64,000 bases of DNA from Cohnella sp. WQ 127256 (GTDB lineage Bacteria; Bacillota; Bacilli; Paenibacillales; Paenibacillaceae), in assembly GCF_024519285.1 (NCBI RefSeq), contig NZ_JAMZCY010000001.1, positions 1,488,001 through 1,552,000 on the forward strand. Direction: 5' to 3'. Below the pieces are notes generated by a model. The model saw only the letters and a program-made list of their open reading frames with translations. It searched no databases and was not told the DNA's origin. Numbering within the stretch: position 1 is the stretch's first letter; each line of letters begins with the position of its first letter. This document shows positions 55,957-64,000 of the stretch, in pieces. Made by a program: the position numbers and the translations under genes.

Positions 55957-57159
55957 ATGGAAAAAGAACAGGACATTCGAAAAAGCGGTATATCGAGTTG
56001 GTTGATATTTTTATTAGCAGTTGCATGCGGACTTATCGTTGCTAATCTTTATTATGCTCAAACTCTGGTGGGACCGATCAGCGAGGCAACGGGCCTTACC
56101 TCTACAGCGGCGGGATTCATTGTTACAGTAACTCAAATCGGTTATGTTGTGGGACTGCTGTTCATCGTACCGCTAAGTGATATTATTGAAAATCGGCGAC
56201 TGGGAGTTATTATGCTAACAGTTACAGTTGTCGCGTTGTTAACCGCTGGATCCGCGCCTAATGCGCCTTTCTTTTTGGCAGCCTCTCTATTTATCGGGAT
56301 TGGATCTGCGGTTGCTCAAATACTGGTGCCCTACGCAGCTTATTTAGCGTCAGAAGATCAACGCGGTCGCGTGGTTGGCAATGTAATGAGCGGACTCTTG
56401 CTTGGAATTATGTTTGCCAGACCATTAGCAAGCTTTATAACCAGTCTTTGGGGTTGGAGAACCGTATTTATTGGGTCCGCAATTGTTATTTCGTTATTGA
56501 CCGTTGTGCTATCAATTGCTCTTCCAAAGCGCTCGCCTTCTCCTACTGTACGCTATGGAAAACTGATTGCTTCTTTAGGCAATTTGATGAAGCAGACGCC
56601 TGTTTTACGGCGCAGAGCTCTGTATCAAGCTTGTTTATTTGGAGCTTTTAGTTTATTTTGGACGGTTGTTCCTTTACATCTGGCTGAAGACTTCGGAATG
56701 TCGCAGCAAGGCATTGCATGGTTTGCACTCGTTGGAGTGGGCGGTGCAATTGCTGCTCCTATTGCCGGAAGATTAGCGGATAAAGGATGGAGCCAGAAGT
56801 TAACATGGCTATCCATGCTTGTAGCCTCCCTATCTTTTTTACTCATATATTTGTTCAGTAGCCATTCTATTCTTGCTTTGATATTTCTTTTTGTATCCGC
56901 ATTTACGCTCGACATGGCCGTATCGGGAAATCTTGTAATCAGTCAACGTGCGGTTTATTCGTTGGGAAGCGAATCAAGGGGGCGTCTAAACGGACTATTT
57001 ATGTCTATTTTCTTTATAGGAGGAGCCATCGGATCATCTGTTGGAGGTTGGTCTTATGTTCAAGGGGGCTGGAAACTCACCACTCTCATTGGCACCTTCC
57101 TGCCACTTTTAGCTTTGGTTTACTTTTTAACCGAGAAAAGAAAAACGATGGCAGAATGA
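55957..57159 (+). CDS. MFS transporter (probable drug or metabolite exporter)
   Basis: 400 aa from ATG at 55957 (GAGGAGG 6 nt upstream). Twelve transmembrane helices; loop 2-3 signature IVPLSDIIENRRLGV; helix 4-5 region VPYAAYLASEDQRGRVVGNVM, cut as LASEDQRGRVVGNVMSG. It resembles the YgaY/NepI-like exporter group. Controlled by the divergent TetR gene. No terminator is obvious before trpB, about 100 nt downstream. Confidence 0.88.
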   Translation: MEKEQDIRKSGISSWLIFLLAVACGLIVANLYYAQTLVGPISEATGLTSTAAGFIVTVTQIGYVVGLLFIVPLSDIIENRRLGVIMLTVTVVALLTAGSAPNAPFFLAASLFIGIGSAVAQILVPYAAYLASEDQRGRVVGNVMSGLLLGIMFARPLASFITSLWGWRTVFIGSAIVISLLTVVLSIALPKRSPSPTVRYGKLIASLGNLMKQTPVLRRRALYQACLFGAFSLFWTVVPLHLAEDFGMSQQGIAWFALVGVGGAIAAPIAGRLADKGWSQKLTWLSMLVASLSFLLIYLFSSHSILALIFLFVSAFTLDMAVSGNLVISQRAVYSLGSESRGRLNGLFMSIFFIGGAIGSSVGGWSYVQGGWKLTTLIGTFLPLLALVYFLTEKRKTMAE

Positions 57160-57274
57160 ACTTGCAAGAAACAAGATTAGTATAAGCCCCACTGTGCAAA
57201 TAATATCCAATTTTTCATTCCATATGTTACACTAACCCTAGTAAAAATATTTAAATATAATGGAGGTTAAATCA

Positions 57275-58435
57275 ATGAGTCATGATCAGTTGCAAGAAGG
57301 TTATTTTGGTGAATTTGGTGGTAGCTTCGTTCCCCCAGAACTTCAGGAAGTACTCTCTTATTTAAATGAGCAATTTAAAAAATATAAAGATGAACCTGAG
57401 TTTAATAAGGAATTACATTATTATTTACGTGAATATGTAGGTCGGGAAAATCCATTAACTTATGCTCAGCGCATTTCTGAAGCTTGGGGTGGTGCAAAGG
57501 TTTATTTGAAGCGTGAAGATCTTAACCATACTGGCGCTCACAAAATCAATAACGTTGTCGGTCAAATCTTACTTGCAAAACGCATGGGTGCCAAACGTGT
57601 TATCGCTGAGACTGGCGCGGGTCAACACGGAGTTGCAACAGCTACTGCTTGTGCAATGTTTAATATGGATTGCGAAATTTACATGGGAGCTGAGGACATA
57701 CGTCGTCAATCTCTTAACGTATTCCGAATGGAACTCCTAGGTGCCAAAGTTATTCCTGTATCCAAAGGCCAAGGTCGACTGAAAGATGCCGTAGACGAAG
57801 CATTGAATGACTTGGTACAGAACTACAAAAATACCTTCTATCTCCTAGGATCAGCTGTTGGCCCGCACCCATTCCCAAGTATGGTGAAACATTTTCAATC
57901 TATTATTAGTGAAGAGTCTAAACGTCAAATTCTTGAAAAGGAAGGCCGTCTACCCGATGCTGTCATTGCTTGTGTAGGTGGTGGAAGTAATGCCATAGGC
58001 GCTTTCGCACACTATATTGATGAACCTTCCGTTAGATTAATCGGGGTCGAACCGGATCAAGCTCCCACATTAACAGAAGGTGTCCCTGGCATAATTCATG
58101 GATTTAAGTGTCTTGTACTTCTAGATGAAGAAGGTAACCCTAAGCCAACATACTCCATTGCTGCTGGATTAGACTACCCTGGAATCGGACCAGAGCATAG
58201 TCACTTGAAAGTGTCCGGTAGAGCAGAATATACCACCGTGAGCAATGAAGAAGTATTAGCCGCCTTCCAAGAACTTTCTCGTGTAGAAGGAATTATCCCA
58301 GCATTGGAAAGTGCTCATGCTGTTGCATTCGCCAAAAAGCTTGCTCCTACTCTCACTAATGACCAAGTGATTATTATAAATCTCTCAGGTCGTGGCGATA
58401 AAGACGTTGAGCAAGTATTCGACATGCTGAAATAG
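57275..58435 (+). CDS. trpB: Tryptophan synthase beta chain (solitary)
   Basis: 386 aa from ATG at 57275 (GGAGG upstream). PLP-binding Lys90 (HTGAHKINN), phosphate loop GGGSNAIG, and catalytic Glu in [12 protein letters not shown]: canonical TrpB1. It joins indole and serine to tryptophan. No trpA or other trp gene is in the flanking sequence, so it is either a second copy or a salvage enzyme using free indole. The 115-nt upstream gap has no T-box or TRAP-like repeats that I can see. Confidence 0.94.
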   Translation: MSHDQLQEGYFGEFGGSFVPPELQEVLSYLNEQFKKYKDEPEFNKELHYYLREYVGRENPLTYAQRISEAWGGAKVYLKREDLNHTGAHKINNVVGQILLAKRMGAKRVIAETGAGQHGVATATACAMFNMDCEIYMGAEDIRRQSLNVFRMELLGAKVIPVSKGQGRLKDAVDEALNDLVQNYKNTFYLLGSAVGPHPFPSMVKHFQSIISEESKRQILEKEGRLPDAVIACVGGGSNAIGAFAHYIDEPSVRLIGVEPDQAPTLTEGVPGIIHGFKCLVLLDEEGNPKPTYSIAAGLDYPGIGPEHSHLKVSGRAEYTTVSNEEVLAAFQELSRVEGIIPALESAHAVAFAKKLAPTLTNDQVIIINLSGRGDKDVEQVFDMLK

Positions 58436-58482
58436 TTTTTTTACGCTAGCTCAAGTCTCAGTTATCTCCTTACGATGCTGAA

Positions 58483-58524
58483 CAGATAATAGGGCACCCC
58501 CATAGGGTGCCCTATTATCTGTTT
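58483..58524 (+). terminator. Terminator after trpB
   Basis: A perfect 17-bp stem: 58483-58499 pairs with 58505-58521 (core ATAGGGCACCC/GGGTGCCCTAT), with a short T-run (GTTTCG) after it. Confidence 0.8.
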
Positions 58525-58607
58525 CGTCGTATATAAATCTCCAAAGATGCTTATGCTTCTCTTCAATGTTTTCCATCAAAAATAAAATACAAAACCATTC
58601 ATTGTTA

Positions 58608-59408
58608 TTATTCAAACCGCACTAAGCATAATCGATGTTTATTCGTTATAAACCCTGCTTTTTCAATCATTCTTTTTGATGCAATATTATCACTTTCACA
58701 AGAGCAAATAGACTCAAGCTCCTTTTGATTAGAAATCTTGTTTAGCTTTGTGAGTATACAAGTTCCTATTCCCTTGCTTCTATTTTCAGCAGATACGATC
58801 ACTCCGAGATCCACGAAGGATGGTCTATGGATATTCTTTCTTAATTCACCGATTCCAAGTATTTCATGATTTTTATTAAAGAGTATAAAGCACCCTCCAT
58901 CTGTGATAAGTTCACTCACAAAACGGTTTAAGAACAGACCATCCATATCCGTATTTTTCTGATAAAAATCGATAATAGCTTGAAATTGTCCTTCCTCTGC
59001 TTGGATAAATTGATAATCGTCTTCTATTTCGGAAACACTTCTTTTACTATCCTGAAATAAATAGGTATGAATGGATAAACTTCTGTGGAAATCCAAACAT
59101 AATGAAAAGAATAAAGGATCAAAAGTGAAGGTATGTGCGATCTGTATTGAATAATCAAGTAATGTTTTCGTGAAAATGTCTTGAGATAAGTGTAAGAATT
59201 CATTATCTAAGAAAAATTGTATCAATATACCGTCAGAGCTTAAGCTAAAGTATCCCGCTAAATTAGTTTGATAATAGATTTCATAAAACTCTGAACTATT
59301 GATTATGCTAATCCACATTCCATCCATAGTAGTAGGAAGGTCCATAAAATATTTATCTCTTAAACCTTGAATATTAGATAGATTATGTACCTTTTCAAAT
59401 TTAATCAT
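58608..59408 (-). CDS. Two-domain GNAT acetyltransferase
   Basis: 266 aa. The C-terminal half carries the acetyl-CoA motif VDLGVIVSAENRSKGIGTCI and ASKRMIEKAGFI; the N-terminal half has no obvious motif but fits a degenerate GNAT domain. AT-rich codon usage compared with neighbours by eye. Acceptor unknown. Confidence 0.78.
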   Translation of the reverse strand: MIKFEKVHNLSNIQGLRDKYFMDLPTTMDGMWISIINSSEFYEIYYQTNLAGYFSLSSDGILIQFFLDNEFLHLSQDIFTKTLLDYSIQIAHTFTFDPLFFSLCLDFHRSLSIHTYLFQDSKRSVSEIEDDYQFIQAEEGQFQAIIDFYQKNTDMDGLFLNRFVSELITDGGCFILFNKNHEILGIGELRKNIHRPSFVDLGVIVSAENRSKGIGTCILTKLNKISNQKELESICSCESDNIASKRMIEKAGFITNKHRLCLVRFE

Positions 59409-59493
59409 TCATTAATTCCCCCTAAGCTCCCTACTCCGCATGAAATTCGTGTTTCATCAAATCTACCTTCCAGTATAAGTCTTTCTTGAAATA

Positions 59494-60627
59494 TTAAATA
59501 GAAGAATTCGTTTTGCGCGATTCACGAAGCATCAACAATCCAATTAACAAGGACGCAATGCCAATAATGACTAACAGAGCTCCGATCTCCACACTGTAGG
59601 CTGTCAACGATCCATGCCGAAATGCCATTCCACGGATTAAACGGTTAAGCCAGTTCATCGGCAACGCCCATGCCGTAATCTGAAAAAACATTGGAAATGC
59701 AAGCGGAGTCAACTGAATCCCCGTGGCCAGAAACGACGGATACACGACTAGACTTGACCGTAAACCCACTTTAGACGCATCTTTTGCCGTATAACCTATC
59801 AATAACCCCATAAGAGACAAGGCAAAGCAATAAACCAGCAATGGGACGATAAATAGATAAGGCTCCGCCTCAAACCGCATACTTCCTACTTGCTTGAGTA
59901 GTCCATAACTTAGCATTAAAGAGAATGTACTCAGAATCGCATAAGGTACGCTGCGAACCCAGAGCTGGACAGGCGATACACCGTTAACAAACAGCTTCCC
60001 TTCTTTGCGAAGACGAGGTGCAATCGATCCAGCCGCGCTAGTTGTTATCATGACTACGATGATATTCACAAATCCAAGAACCATAAACCCGACATAGCTT
60101 GTCGTTGGATTAAACAGCATTCGCTGTTGAAGAGATAACGGAGATATAAGCCCTTTGGCAGTTTCCGCATCCATCCCGCTTTGTCCCAGACGTGTCATGG
60201 AAAGAGTCGTATTTTCCGTTGTGATGATCTCTTGAATCGCGGTGCGGACCCCCATTAGCCCTGAGGGCATCGTGTTATCCATTAGAATCCCAATATTCGA
60301 AGACTTCCCATGCAGATTTCGTAATTCCAATTGATTAGGAAGCATAATGACTGCTACAGCTTGCTCGTTTGCTAGCAAGGTTTCGGGGTCCATGCGATTT
60401 GCGAACACATTCGTTACTTTCATATATTGGGATGCATTCAATTTCGAAATCAATTGTCGCGAATAAACACTGTGGTCCTCGTCTATCACAACAACCGGTG
60501 ATTTGTTGATTTGGTTATTTGAAAACATCAATCCAAAAAACAAAGCTGCAATCAGCGGGCCTATAAAAATCATAAGAAGGAACTTGCTGCCCGTTACGTA
60601 TTTCCACTCCTCAATCAGCGATTTCAT
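59494..60627 (-). CDS. ABC-2-type permease (YhhJ/YbhR-like)
   Basis: 377 aa: TM1 near the N-terminus, a large extracytoplasmic domain (about 40-175), and five further helices (FVNIIVVMITTSAAGSIAP; LFIVPLLVYCFALSLMGLLI). Follows the HlyD-like gene with a 17-nt overlap. No ATPase gene is present beside it, which is unusual: related systems are HlyD-ATPase-permease. It must borrow an ATPase or the ATPase gene was lost. Confidence 0.85.
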   Translation of the reverse strand: MKSLIEEWKYVTGSKFLLMIFIGPLIAALFFGLMFSNNQINKSPVVVIDEDHSVYSRQLISKLNASQYMKVTNVFANRMDPETLLANEQAVAVIMLPNQLELRNLHGKSSNIGILMDNTMPSGLMGVRTAIQEIITTENTTLSMTRLGQSGMDAETAKGLISPLSLQQRMLFNPTTSYVGFMVLGFVNIIVVMITTSAAGSIAPRLRKEGKLFVNGVSPVQLWVRSVPYAILSTFSLMLSYGLLKQVGSMRFEAEPYLFIVPLLVYCFALSLMGLLIGYTAKDASKVGLRSSLVVYPSFLATGIQLTPLAFPMFFQITAWALPMNWLNRLIRGMAFRHGSLTAYSVEIGALLVIIGIASLLIGLLMLRESRKTNSSI

Positions 60628-61243
60628 TGAGGTCCACCTCCGCAGTCATACCCGGAAGAAGATCTGAGTTTGAATTTACGGATATTCTGACTAGAAACAT
60701 GCTTAAATCAGCTTGACCTTTCTCGCGCGTCATGCGCAAGCTGGCAAATTGAGGGGCGGCCGAGATCGAAGACACAACGCCATCGACTTGGGCAGAATGC
60801 TTCAGATATGGAAAATGAACGGGGACGCTTTGGTTGACCTCAAGCTTCTGAATTTCCCCTTCTTGCACATAGAGGTCCGCATAATAGGTGGTCTTTTGCA
60901 CAACTGCAACTGGCATACCTTGCGCAAGCTGATCTCCCGGCTTTATCATGATTCTACTAATCAATCCATCATCCGACGAAGGCACGTCTACCTCCGCTCC
61001 TTCAGTTGATTTCACCTTGAAAAGAATGTCTCCCTGTTTGATGGAATCTCCTATAGCTGCGTTGATTTTAACGATTGTCCCTGGACTTTTGTCATACACG
61101 ATCATCTTTTGCTCCGCTTCAAGCATCCCTTGTTTTCTACTCTCCGCCTGACTAACTGCATCTTTGCCTTTTGCAGCAAGAAGCGCACCTCCTGCGATAA
61201 CGACGACGGCAATTCCAATATACAAACCTGCTTTAATATTCAT
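60611..61243 (-). CDS. HlyD-like membrane fusion/adaptor protein
   Basis: 210 aa. One N-terminal helix (GLYIGIAVVVIAGGALLAA), then a biotinyl-lipoyl-like domain (GTIVKINAAIGDSIKQGDIL; LISRIMIKPGDQLAQGMPVA) and a beta-barrel (SVPVHFPYLKHSAQVDGVVS). There is no long coiled-coil hairpin. It likely assists the ABC-2 permease encoded directly downstream. The lipoyl-type repeats have no modified Lys motif. Confidence 0.82.
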   Translation of the reverse strand: MNIKAGLYIGIAVVVIAGGALLAAKGKDAVSQAESRKQGMLEAEQKMIVYDKSPGTIVKINAAIGDSIKQGDILFKVKSTEGAEVDVPSSDDGLISRIMIKPGDQLAQGMPVAVVQKTTYYADLYVQEGEIQKLEVNQSVPVHFPYLKHSAQVDGVVSSISAAPQFASLRMTREKGQADLSMFLVRISVNSNSDLLPGMTAEVDLNEIAD

Positions 61244-61273
61244 TGTTTGATCTCTCCCTCTCCCTGAATGCTT

Positions 61274-62677
61274 CTAAACATACTGCTCTATATTTCTATT
61301 CCTTCTGATTATTCGAACGGCGTTCTCAGCAGCCTCCATAATCACCTCTCCCAATGTGGGATGAGGATGGATGGTCATAGCCAAATCCTCCACGGTCGCT
61401 CCCATCTCGATGGCTAAAGAGAGCTCTGATATGAGAGTTGACGCCTCTTCACCAACGATTTGCGCACCTATTACGATTCCTGACGCTTGATCCGCAATGA
61501 TTTTGACAAACCCTACCGTTGCTTGTAGCGCCAATGCTCTGCCGTTAATACCGAAGGAGGACTTGCCAATCACAACAGGAATAGCATCTGCCTTTGCTTC
61601 CGTTTCACTTAGACCAACACTAGACAGTTCCGGTTCGGAAAAAACGACCAGCGGGATCGCTTTGTAATCTACGACAGAAGGTTGATTTGCAATGACTTCT
61701 GCCGCAACCTTGGCTTCATAGGAAGCTTTGTGGGCAAGCGACGGACCGTGTGTAATATCACCAATTGCGAAAATATGTGGGATCACTGTTCTGCACTGTT
61801 CGTCTGTTTCAATTAACCCCCTGCTTGTTACCCGCAAATGGATGCGCTCCAGTCCTAAGCTCCCGTCTGTATTCGGTTTTCTTCCGACAGTCACTAACGC
61901 GTATTCCGCTCTAACCAGATGCTGCTCCTGATTTTTTAAATAATGAAGGGTTAGGGAATCGGCATCTTGCTCTGCTTTTATAGCAGTCGCCCCTGTTATG
62001 ATGTTTATACCGTCGGCTTTCAACTGCCGAATAACAGGAGCAGCTAGCTCCGCCTCGAATCCAGGCAACACTTGCCCTCCCCCCTCCAGTATCGTCACCT
62101 CTGTTCCGAACTTGGCATACATCTGCCCTAGCTCTACACCAATGTATCCACCGCCGATAATGATCAGGCTGGCTGGAATATGAGAGAGCGATAACGCTTC
62201 TGTGGAAGACAAGATGCGATCACCGAACGGCAATGCCTGCAGCTCAATCGGACGAGAACCCGTTGCCAGTATGACATGCTTAAAAGAAATAAGCTGATCC
62301 ATTCCTGTGTGTTTAACGGCAATGGTATGCTCATCGATAAAACTTGCCTCTCCCTCCACAATCTCCACCCCGGCGGTTTTCAGCAAATATCTAACTCCAC
62401 CGGCCTGCTTCGTCACGACCCCTTGTTTGAAAGCTTGAGCATTCTTAAAGAAAGCTGAACCATCAGTCTGACTCCACTGCCTATGCAATTCAAAGCGATG
62501 TGCTTCGGCAATCAATGCTTTGGAAGGTATGCAGCCCACATGGGTGCAGACTCCACCAAGATGGGAGCGTTCAACAACTAACGTCTTCATCCCTAGCTGC
62601 GCGGATCGCTGCGCCGCAACATATCCTCCTGGACCTGTTCCAATAACCAATGTGTCCACAGTTTGAAGCTTACTCAT
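61274..62677 (-). CDS. Dihydrolipoamide dehydrogenase (solitary)
   Basis: 467 aa from ATG at 62677 (GGAGG 10 nt upstream). FAD motif VIGTGPGGYVAA, redox-active Cys44-Cys49 (GGVCTHVGCIPSKAL), NAD motif IIGGGYIGVELGQ, and C-terminal His in IHPHPTLGEV. All residues for activity are present. No 2-oxoacid dehydrogenase or lipoyl carrier gene is nearby. A TetR gene lies divergently; co-regulation with the HlyD/ABC-2 genes, 30 nt downstream, is possible. Confidence 0.9.
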   Translation of the reverse strand: MSKLQTVDTLVIGTGPGGYVAAQRSAQLGMKTLVVERSHLGGVCTHVGCIPSKALIAEAHRFELHRQWSQTDGSAFFKNAQAFKQGVVTKQAGGVRYLLKTAGVEIVEGEASFIDEHTIAVKHTGMDQLISFKHVILATGSRPIELQALPFGDRILSSTEALSLSHIPASLIIIGGGYIGVELGQMYAKFGTEVTILEGGGQVLPGFEAELAAPVIRQLKADGINIITGATAIKAEQDADSLTLHYLKNQEQHLVRAEYALVTVGRKPNTDGSLGLERIHLRVTSRGLIETDEQCRTVIPHIFAIGDITHGPSLAHKASYEAKVAAEVIANQPSVVDYKAIPLVVFSEPELSSVGLSETEAKADAIPVVIGKSSFGINGRALALQATVGFVKIIADQASGIVIGAQIVGEEASTLISELSLAIEMGATVEDLAMTIHPHPTLGEVIMEAAENAVRIIRRNRNIEQYV

Positions 62678-62706
62678 TCCCCTAACACCTCCAATTAAAC
62701 TGTACA

Positions 62707-62759
62707 TTAAAATATGATGGTCGTAATATATTATAATCATCATATTTTAATCCAGTCAA
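62707..62759 (-). promoter_or_regulatory. Promoter and 13-bp inverted repeat of the dehydrogenase operon
   Basis: Minus strand -35 TTGACT (62759-62754), 18-nt spacer, -10 TATAAT (62735-62730). TTAAAATATGATG (62707-62719) and CATCATATTTTAA (62738-62750) are exact inverted copies flanking the -10, a probable TetR operator. Confidence 0.8.
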
Positions 62760-62806
62760 TAGATTCGTTTATTCTTTCTCTATAGCTAACGGCTGGCATA
62801 AGAAAA

Positions 62807-62835
62807 TTGACATGACTTATTATGATAACTATAAT
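62807..62835 (+). promoter_or_regulatory. Consensus promoter of the TetR gene
   Basis: TTGACA (62807-62812), 17-nt spacer, TATAAT (62830-62835): a perfect sigma-A consensus. ATTAT/ATAAT arms and an AT-rich half-site similar to the neighbouring operator overlap it. Confidence 0.88.
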
Positions 62836-62874
62836 ATTTTAAAATAGATTTATACGTATCGGAGGGTCTGCTCG

Positions 62875-63441
62875 ATGCCATATCCTGAAGGTCATAAGTT
62901 AAAAGTTAGAGGCAAGATCATCGAAAGTGCCGCTCAAGCTTTTCGTGCGAATGGAATTCGCGACATCAGTGTCCCTTTCATTATGAAAGGAGCCGGACTG
63001 ACTCATGGAGGGTTCTACTCGTACTTTGATAACAAAGATCAACTCGTCGCCGAAGCCTGCCAGTATGCCATCAGCGATACAATTGCGCTTTTGCAGAAAG
63101 CTGCTGACGAGGTGAAGCAAGGACCCAAAATCGATGCCATCATTGATTACTATTTAAGCCCGTATCACCGTGACAGAACTGAGATGGGCTGTATTCTACC
63201 TGCCCTTTCCAGTGAAATTTCCCGATCTTCAGATGAGGTTCGTCAGGTGTTCACCCACGAGCTGGAACGAATGATTGCATTCATTTCCAATGCAGCAAAA
63301 GTAGACACAGCCACAGGTAGCGTACTGCTTAGTACAATGGTCGGTACGCTAGTGCTTGCACGATCCGTTAATGATCTTTACCTCAGCGACAACCTTCTTT
63401 CGGCAGGCAAGCAGCATATCAAAGGACTAATTAAGACCTAA
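62875..63441 (+). CDS. TetR-family regulator (AcrR-like)
   Basis: 188 aa, GGAGG 9 nt before the ATG. HTH region ISVPFIMKGAGLTHGGFYSYF, then a helical domain with the TetR_C motif RTEMGCILPALSSEI. Resembles YxaF/LmrA-type quinone or drug-responsive repressors. Likely controls itself and the divergent dehydrogenase operon. Confidence 0.88.
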   Translation: MPYPEGHKLKVRGKIIESAAQAFRANGIRDISVPFIMKGAGLTHGGFYSYFDNKDQLVAEACQYAISDTIALLQKAADEVKQGPKIDAIIDYYLSPYHRDRTEMGCILPALSSEISRSSDEVRQVFTHELERMIAFISNAAKVDTATGSVLLSTMVGTLVLARSVNDLYLSDNLLSAGKQHIKGLIKT

Positions 63442-63479
63442 GCTCCGTTTGACCACAAAATAGATTCATATCTAAAAGC

Positions 63480-63512
63480 GAAACCACTCCAATGTCTGGA
63501 GTGGTTTCTTTA
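63480..63512 (+). terminator. Terminator after the tetR gene
   Basis: GAAACCACTCCA (63480-63491) pairs with TGGAGTGGTTTC (63497-63508), followed by TTTAAAT on plus. Confidence 0.82.
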
Positions 63513-63570
63513 AATAATTTGGGAGCCAATAATTGCTATCACTTGACAGGCACCAATCTTAAAAAAGCGC

Positions 63571-63614
63571 TTGGAAAATTAAAAATAATCGTTATAATAC
63601 TTGTATACAAGTAT
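63571..63614 (+). promoter_or_regulatory. gntR promoter and GntR operator
   Basis: -35 TTGGAA (63571-63576), 16-nt spacer, -10 TATAAT (63593-63598), and the perfect 18-bp palindrome ATACTTGTATACAAGTAT (63597-63614), which is the GntR operator as known from B. subtilis. It overlaps the end of the -10 and the expected start site. Confidence 0.9.
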
Positions 63615-63637
63615 ACTTAGTTGAGAAGGTGAAATTT

Positions 63638-64000
63638 ATGACCGAATCACGTGAATTTCTTTATCCCTCCAAATGGCTTTCAAAAGCCTCTGCTGGTGAT
63701 CGTGTATCATACGAGCTTAGAATGCGTATTATTTCCGGCCAGATTGAAAGCGGTACTATATTATCAGAAAACAAATTAGCTGCAGATTTTGCGGTAAGTC
63801 GCTCACCCATTCGGGAAGCGTTAAAAATACTAGCATCCGAAAATATTATCCGTTTAGAAAGAATGGGTGCAGTTGTTATTGGGTTATCAGATAAAGAAAT
63901 AGAAGAAATTTATGATGTCCGTTTACTTATAGAATCATTTGTATTTGAACGGCTTGTAAGGATAGACACAAATGAATTAGTAAAGGAACTTAGTAAAATA
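63638..64000 (+). CDS. gntR: Gluconate operon repressor GntR (partial, continues beyond right edge)
   Basis: 121 codons visible from ATG at 63638 (AAGGTG 6 nt upstream). LYPSKWLSKAS, SYELRMRIISGQIESGT, SRSPIREALKILASE and RLERMGAVVIGLS follow B. subtilis GntR closely. N-terminal winged helix, then the start of the FCD ligand domain. It represses gluconate uptake and catabolism until gluconate binds. The gntK/gntP/gntZ genes would be expected to the right of the window. Confidence 0.93.
   Translation, partial: MTESREFLYPSKWLSKASAGDRVSYELRMRIISGQIESGTILSENKLAADFAVSRSPIREALKILASENIIRLERMGAVVIGLSDKEIEEIYDVRLLIESFVFERLVRIDTNELVKELSKI
63743..63758 (+). promoter_or_regulatory. Intragenic cre-like site in gntR
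   Basis: ATTGAAAGCGGTACTA, at Ile-Glu-Ser-Gly-Thr of gntR. It matches the cre consensus WTGNAANCGNWNNCW except at the second-last position, and sits where B. subtilis carries its functional gnt cre. Probable CcpA target. Confidence 0.6.

Noticed and set aside
57160..57274. Possible tryptophan-responsive leader before trpB
   Set aside because: Too short for a T-box and no regularly spaced GAG/UAG repeats or Trp-codon leader peptide seen.

Overview
The window looks like chromosome of a spore-forming Firmicute of order Bacillales, most likely Paenibacillaceae (Paenibacillus/Cohnella-like). The basis is strong AGGAGG-type ribosome binding sites with frequent TTG and GTG starts, sporulation-associated YjcZ peptides, the bacillithiol pair yojF-bshB2, copper-amine-oxidase-like domains on exported proteins, a T-box leader and a Bacillus-type gntR. 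GC content looks moderate (mid-40s percent by eye, not computed). I see no rRNA, tRNA, CRISPR array or IS element. The species call is inference.

Layout. 1-6.1 kb (minus): a tightly overlapping type III polyketide synthase operon (PKS, methyltransferase, flavoprotein, ketosynthase, and an MMPL exporter running off the left edge). 6.2-11.3 kb: ferritin-like protein, TetR-controlled SMR efflux pair, APH-type kinase, thioredoxin-reductase-like flavoprotein, CPA2 antiporter. 11.6-16 kb: membrane protein; response regulator/histidine kinase/COG4705 operon divergent from bcrC. 16-18.5 kb: two yjcZ genes, a third small peptide, and an MFS transporter behind a T-box riboswitch. 18.5-31.5 kb: exported polysaccharide deacetylase, propeller/BIG2/stalk protein, ynfA, CBS protein, yojF-bshB2, a probable spore-surface pair, DoxX/Rrf2, Crp-family regulator with two YdcZ transporters, NADPH-FMN reductase, duplicated lipoprotein, lone tyrosine recombinase. 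32-40.5 kb: azoreductase, AlkD-like protein, luciferase-like monooxygenase with a DsbA-like protein, DUF3105, BlaI/M56 pair, ABC-2 transporter, TVP38 protein. 40.7-44.7 kb: lacZ divergent from an AraC regulator. 45-48.2 kb: small proteins, YjgB lipoprotein, YumC-type ferredoxin-NADP reductase, ribF. 48.3-53.5 kb: three more yjcZ genes, a two-gene YcaO/E1-like TOMM pair, and a divergent glycine-rich protein. 54-64 kb: acetyltransferases, lipoprotein, TetR/MFS, solitary trpB, HlyD plus ABC-2 permease, solitary dihydrolipoamide dehydrogenase with TetR, and the start of gntR.

Most interesting points. (1) Five yjcZ paralogues in two loci 32 kb apart share one upstream architecture: a GAATGYACTG box, then after 20-21 nt a CATAANNTA element (sigma-K-like -10), then a GTGAT-N5-ATCAC-type inverted repeat in the presumed 5' UTR. 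(2) Three of them adjoin the YcaO/E1-like enzymes, whose upstream region carries a sigma-E-like promoter, which suggests a sporulation-linked peptide-modifying system. (3) The MFS transporter's T-box terminator appears to contain its Shine-Dalgarno sequence. (4) The type III PKS operon has an unusual ketosynthase and MMPL exporter. (5) gntR keeps the classical operator and an intragenic cre-like site.
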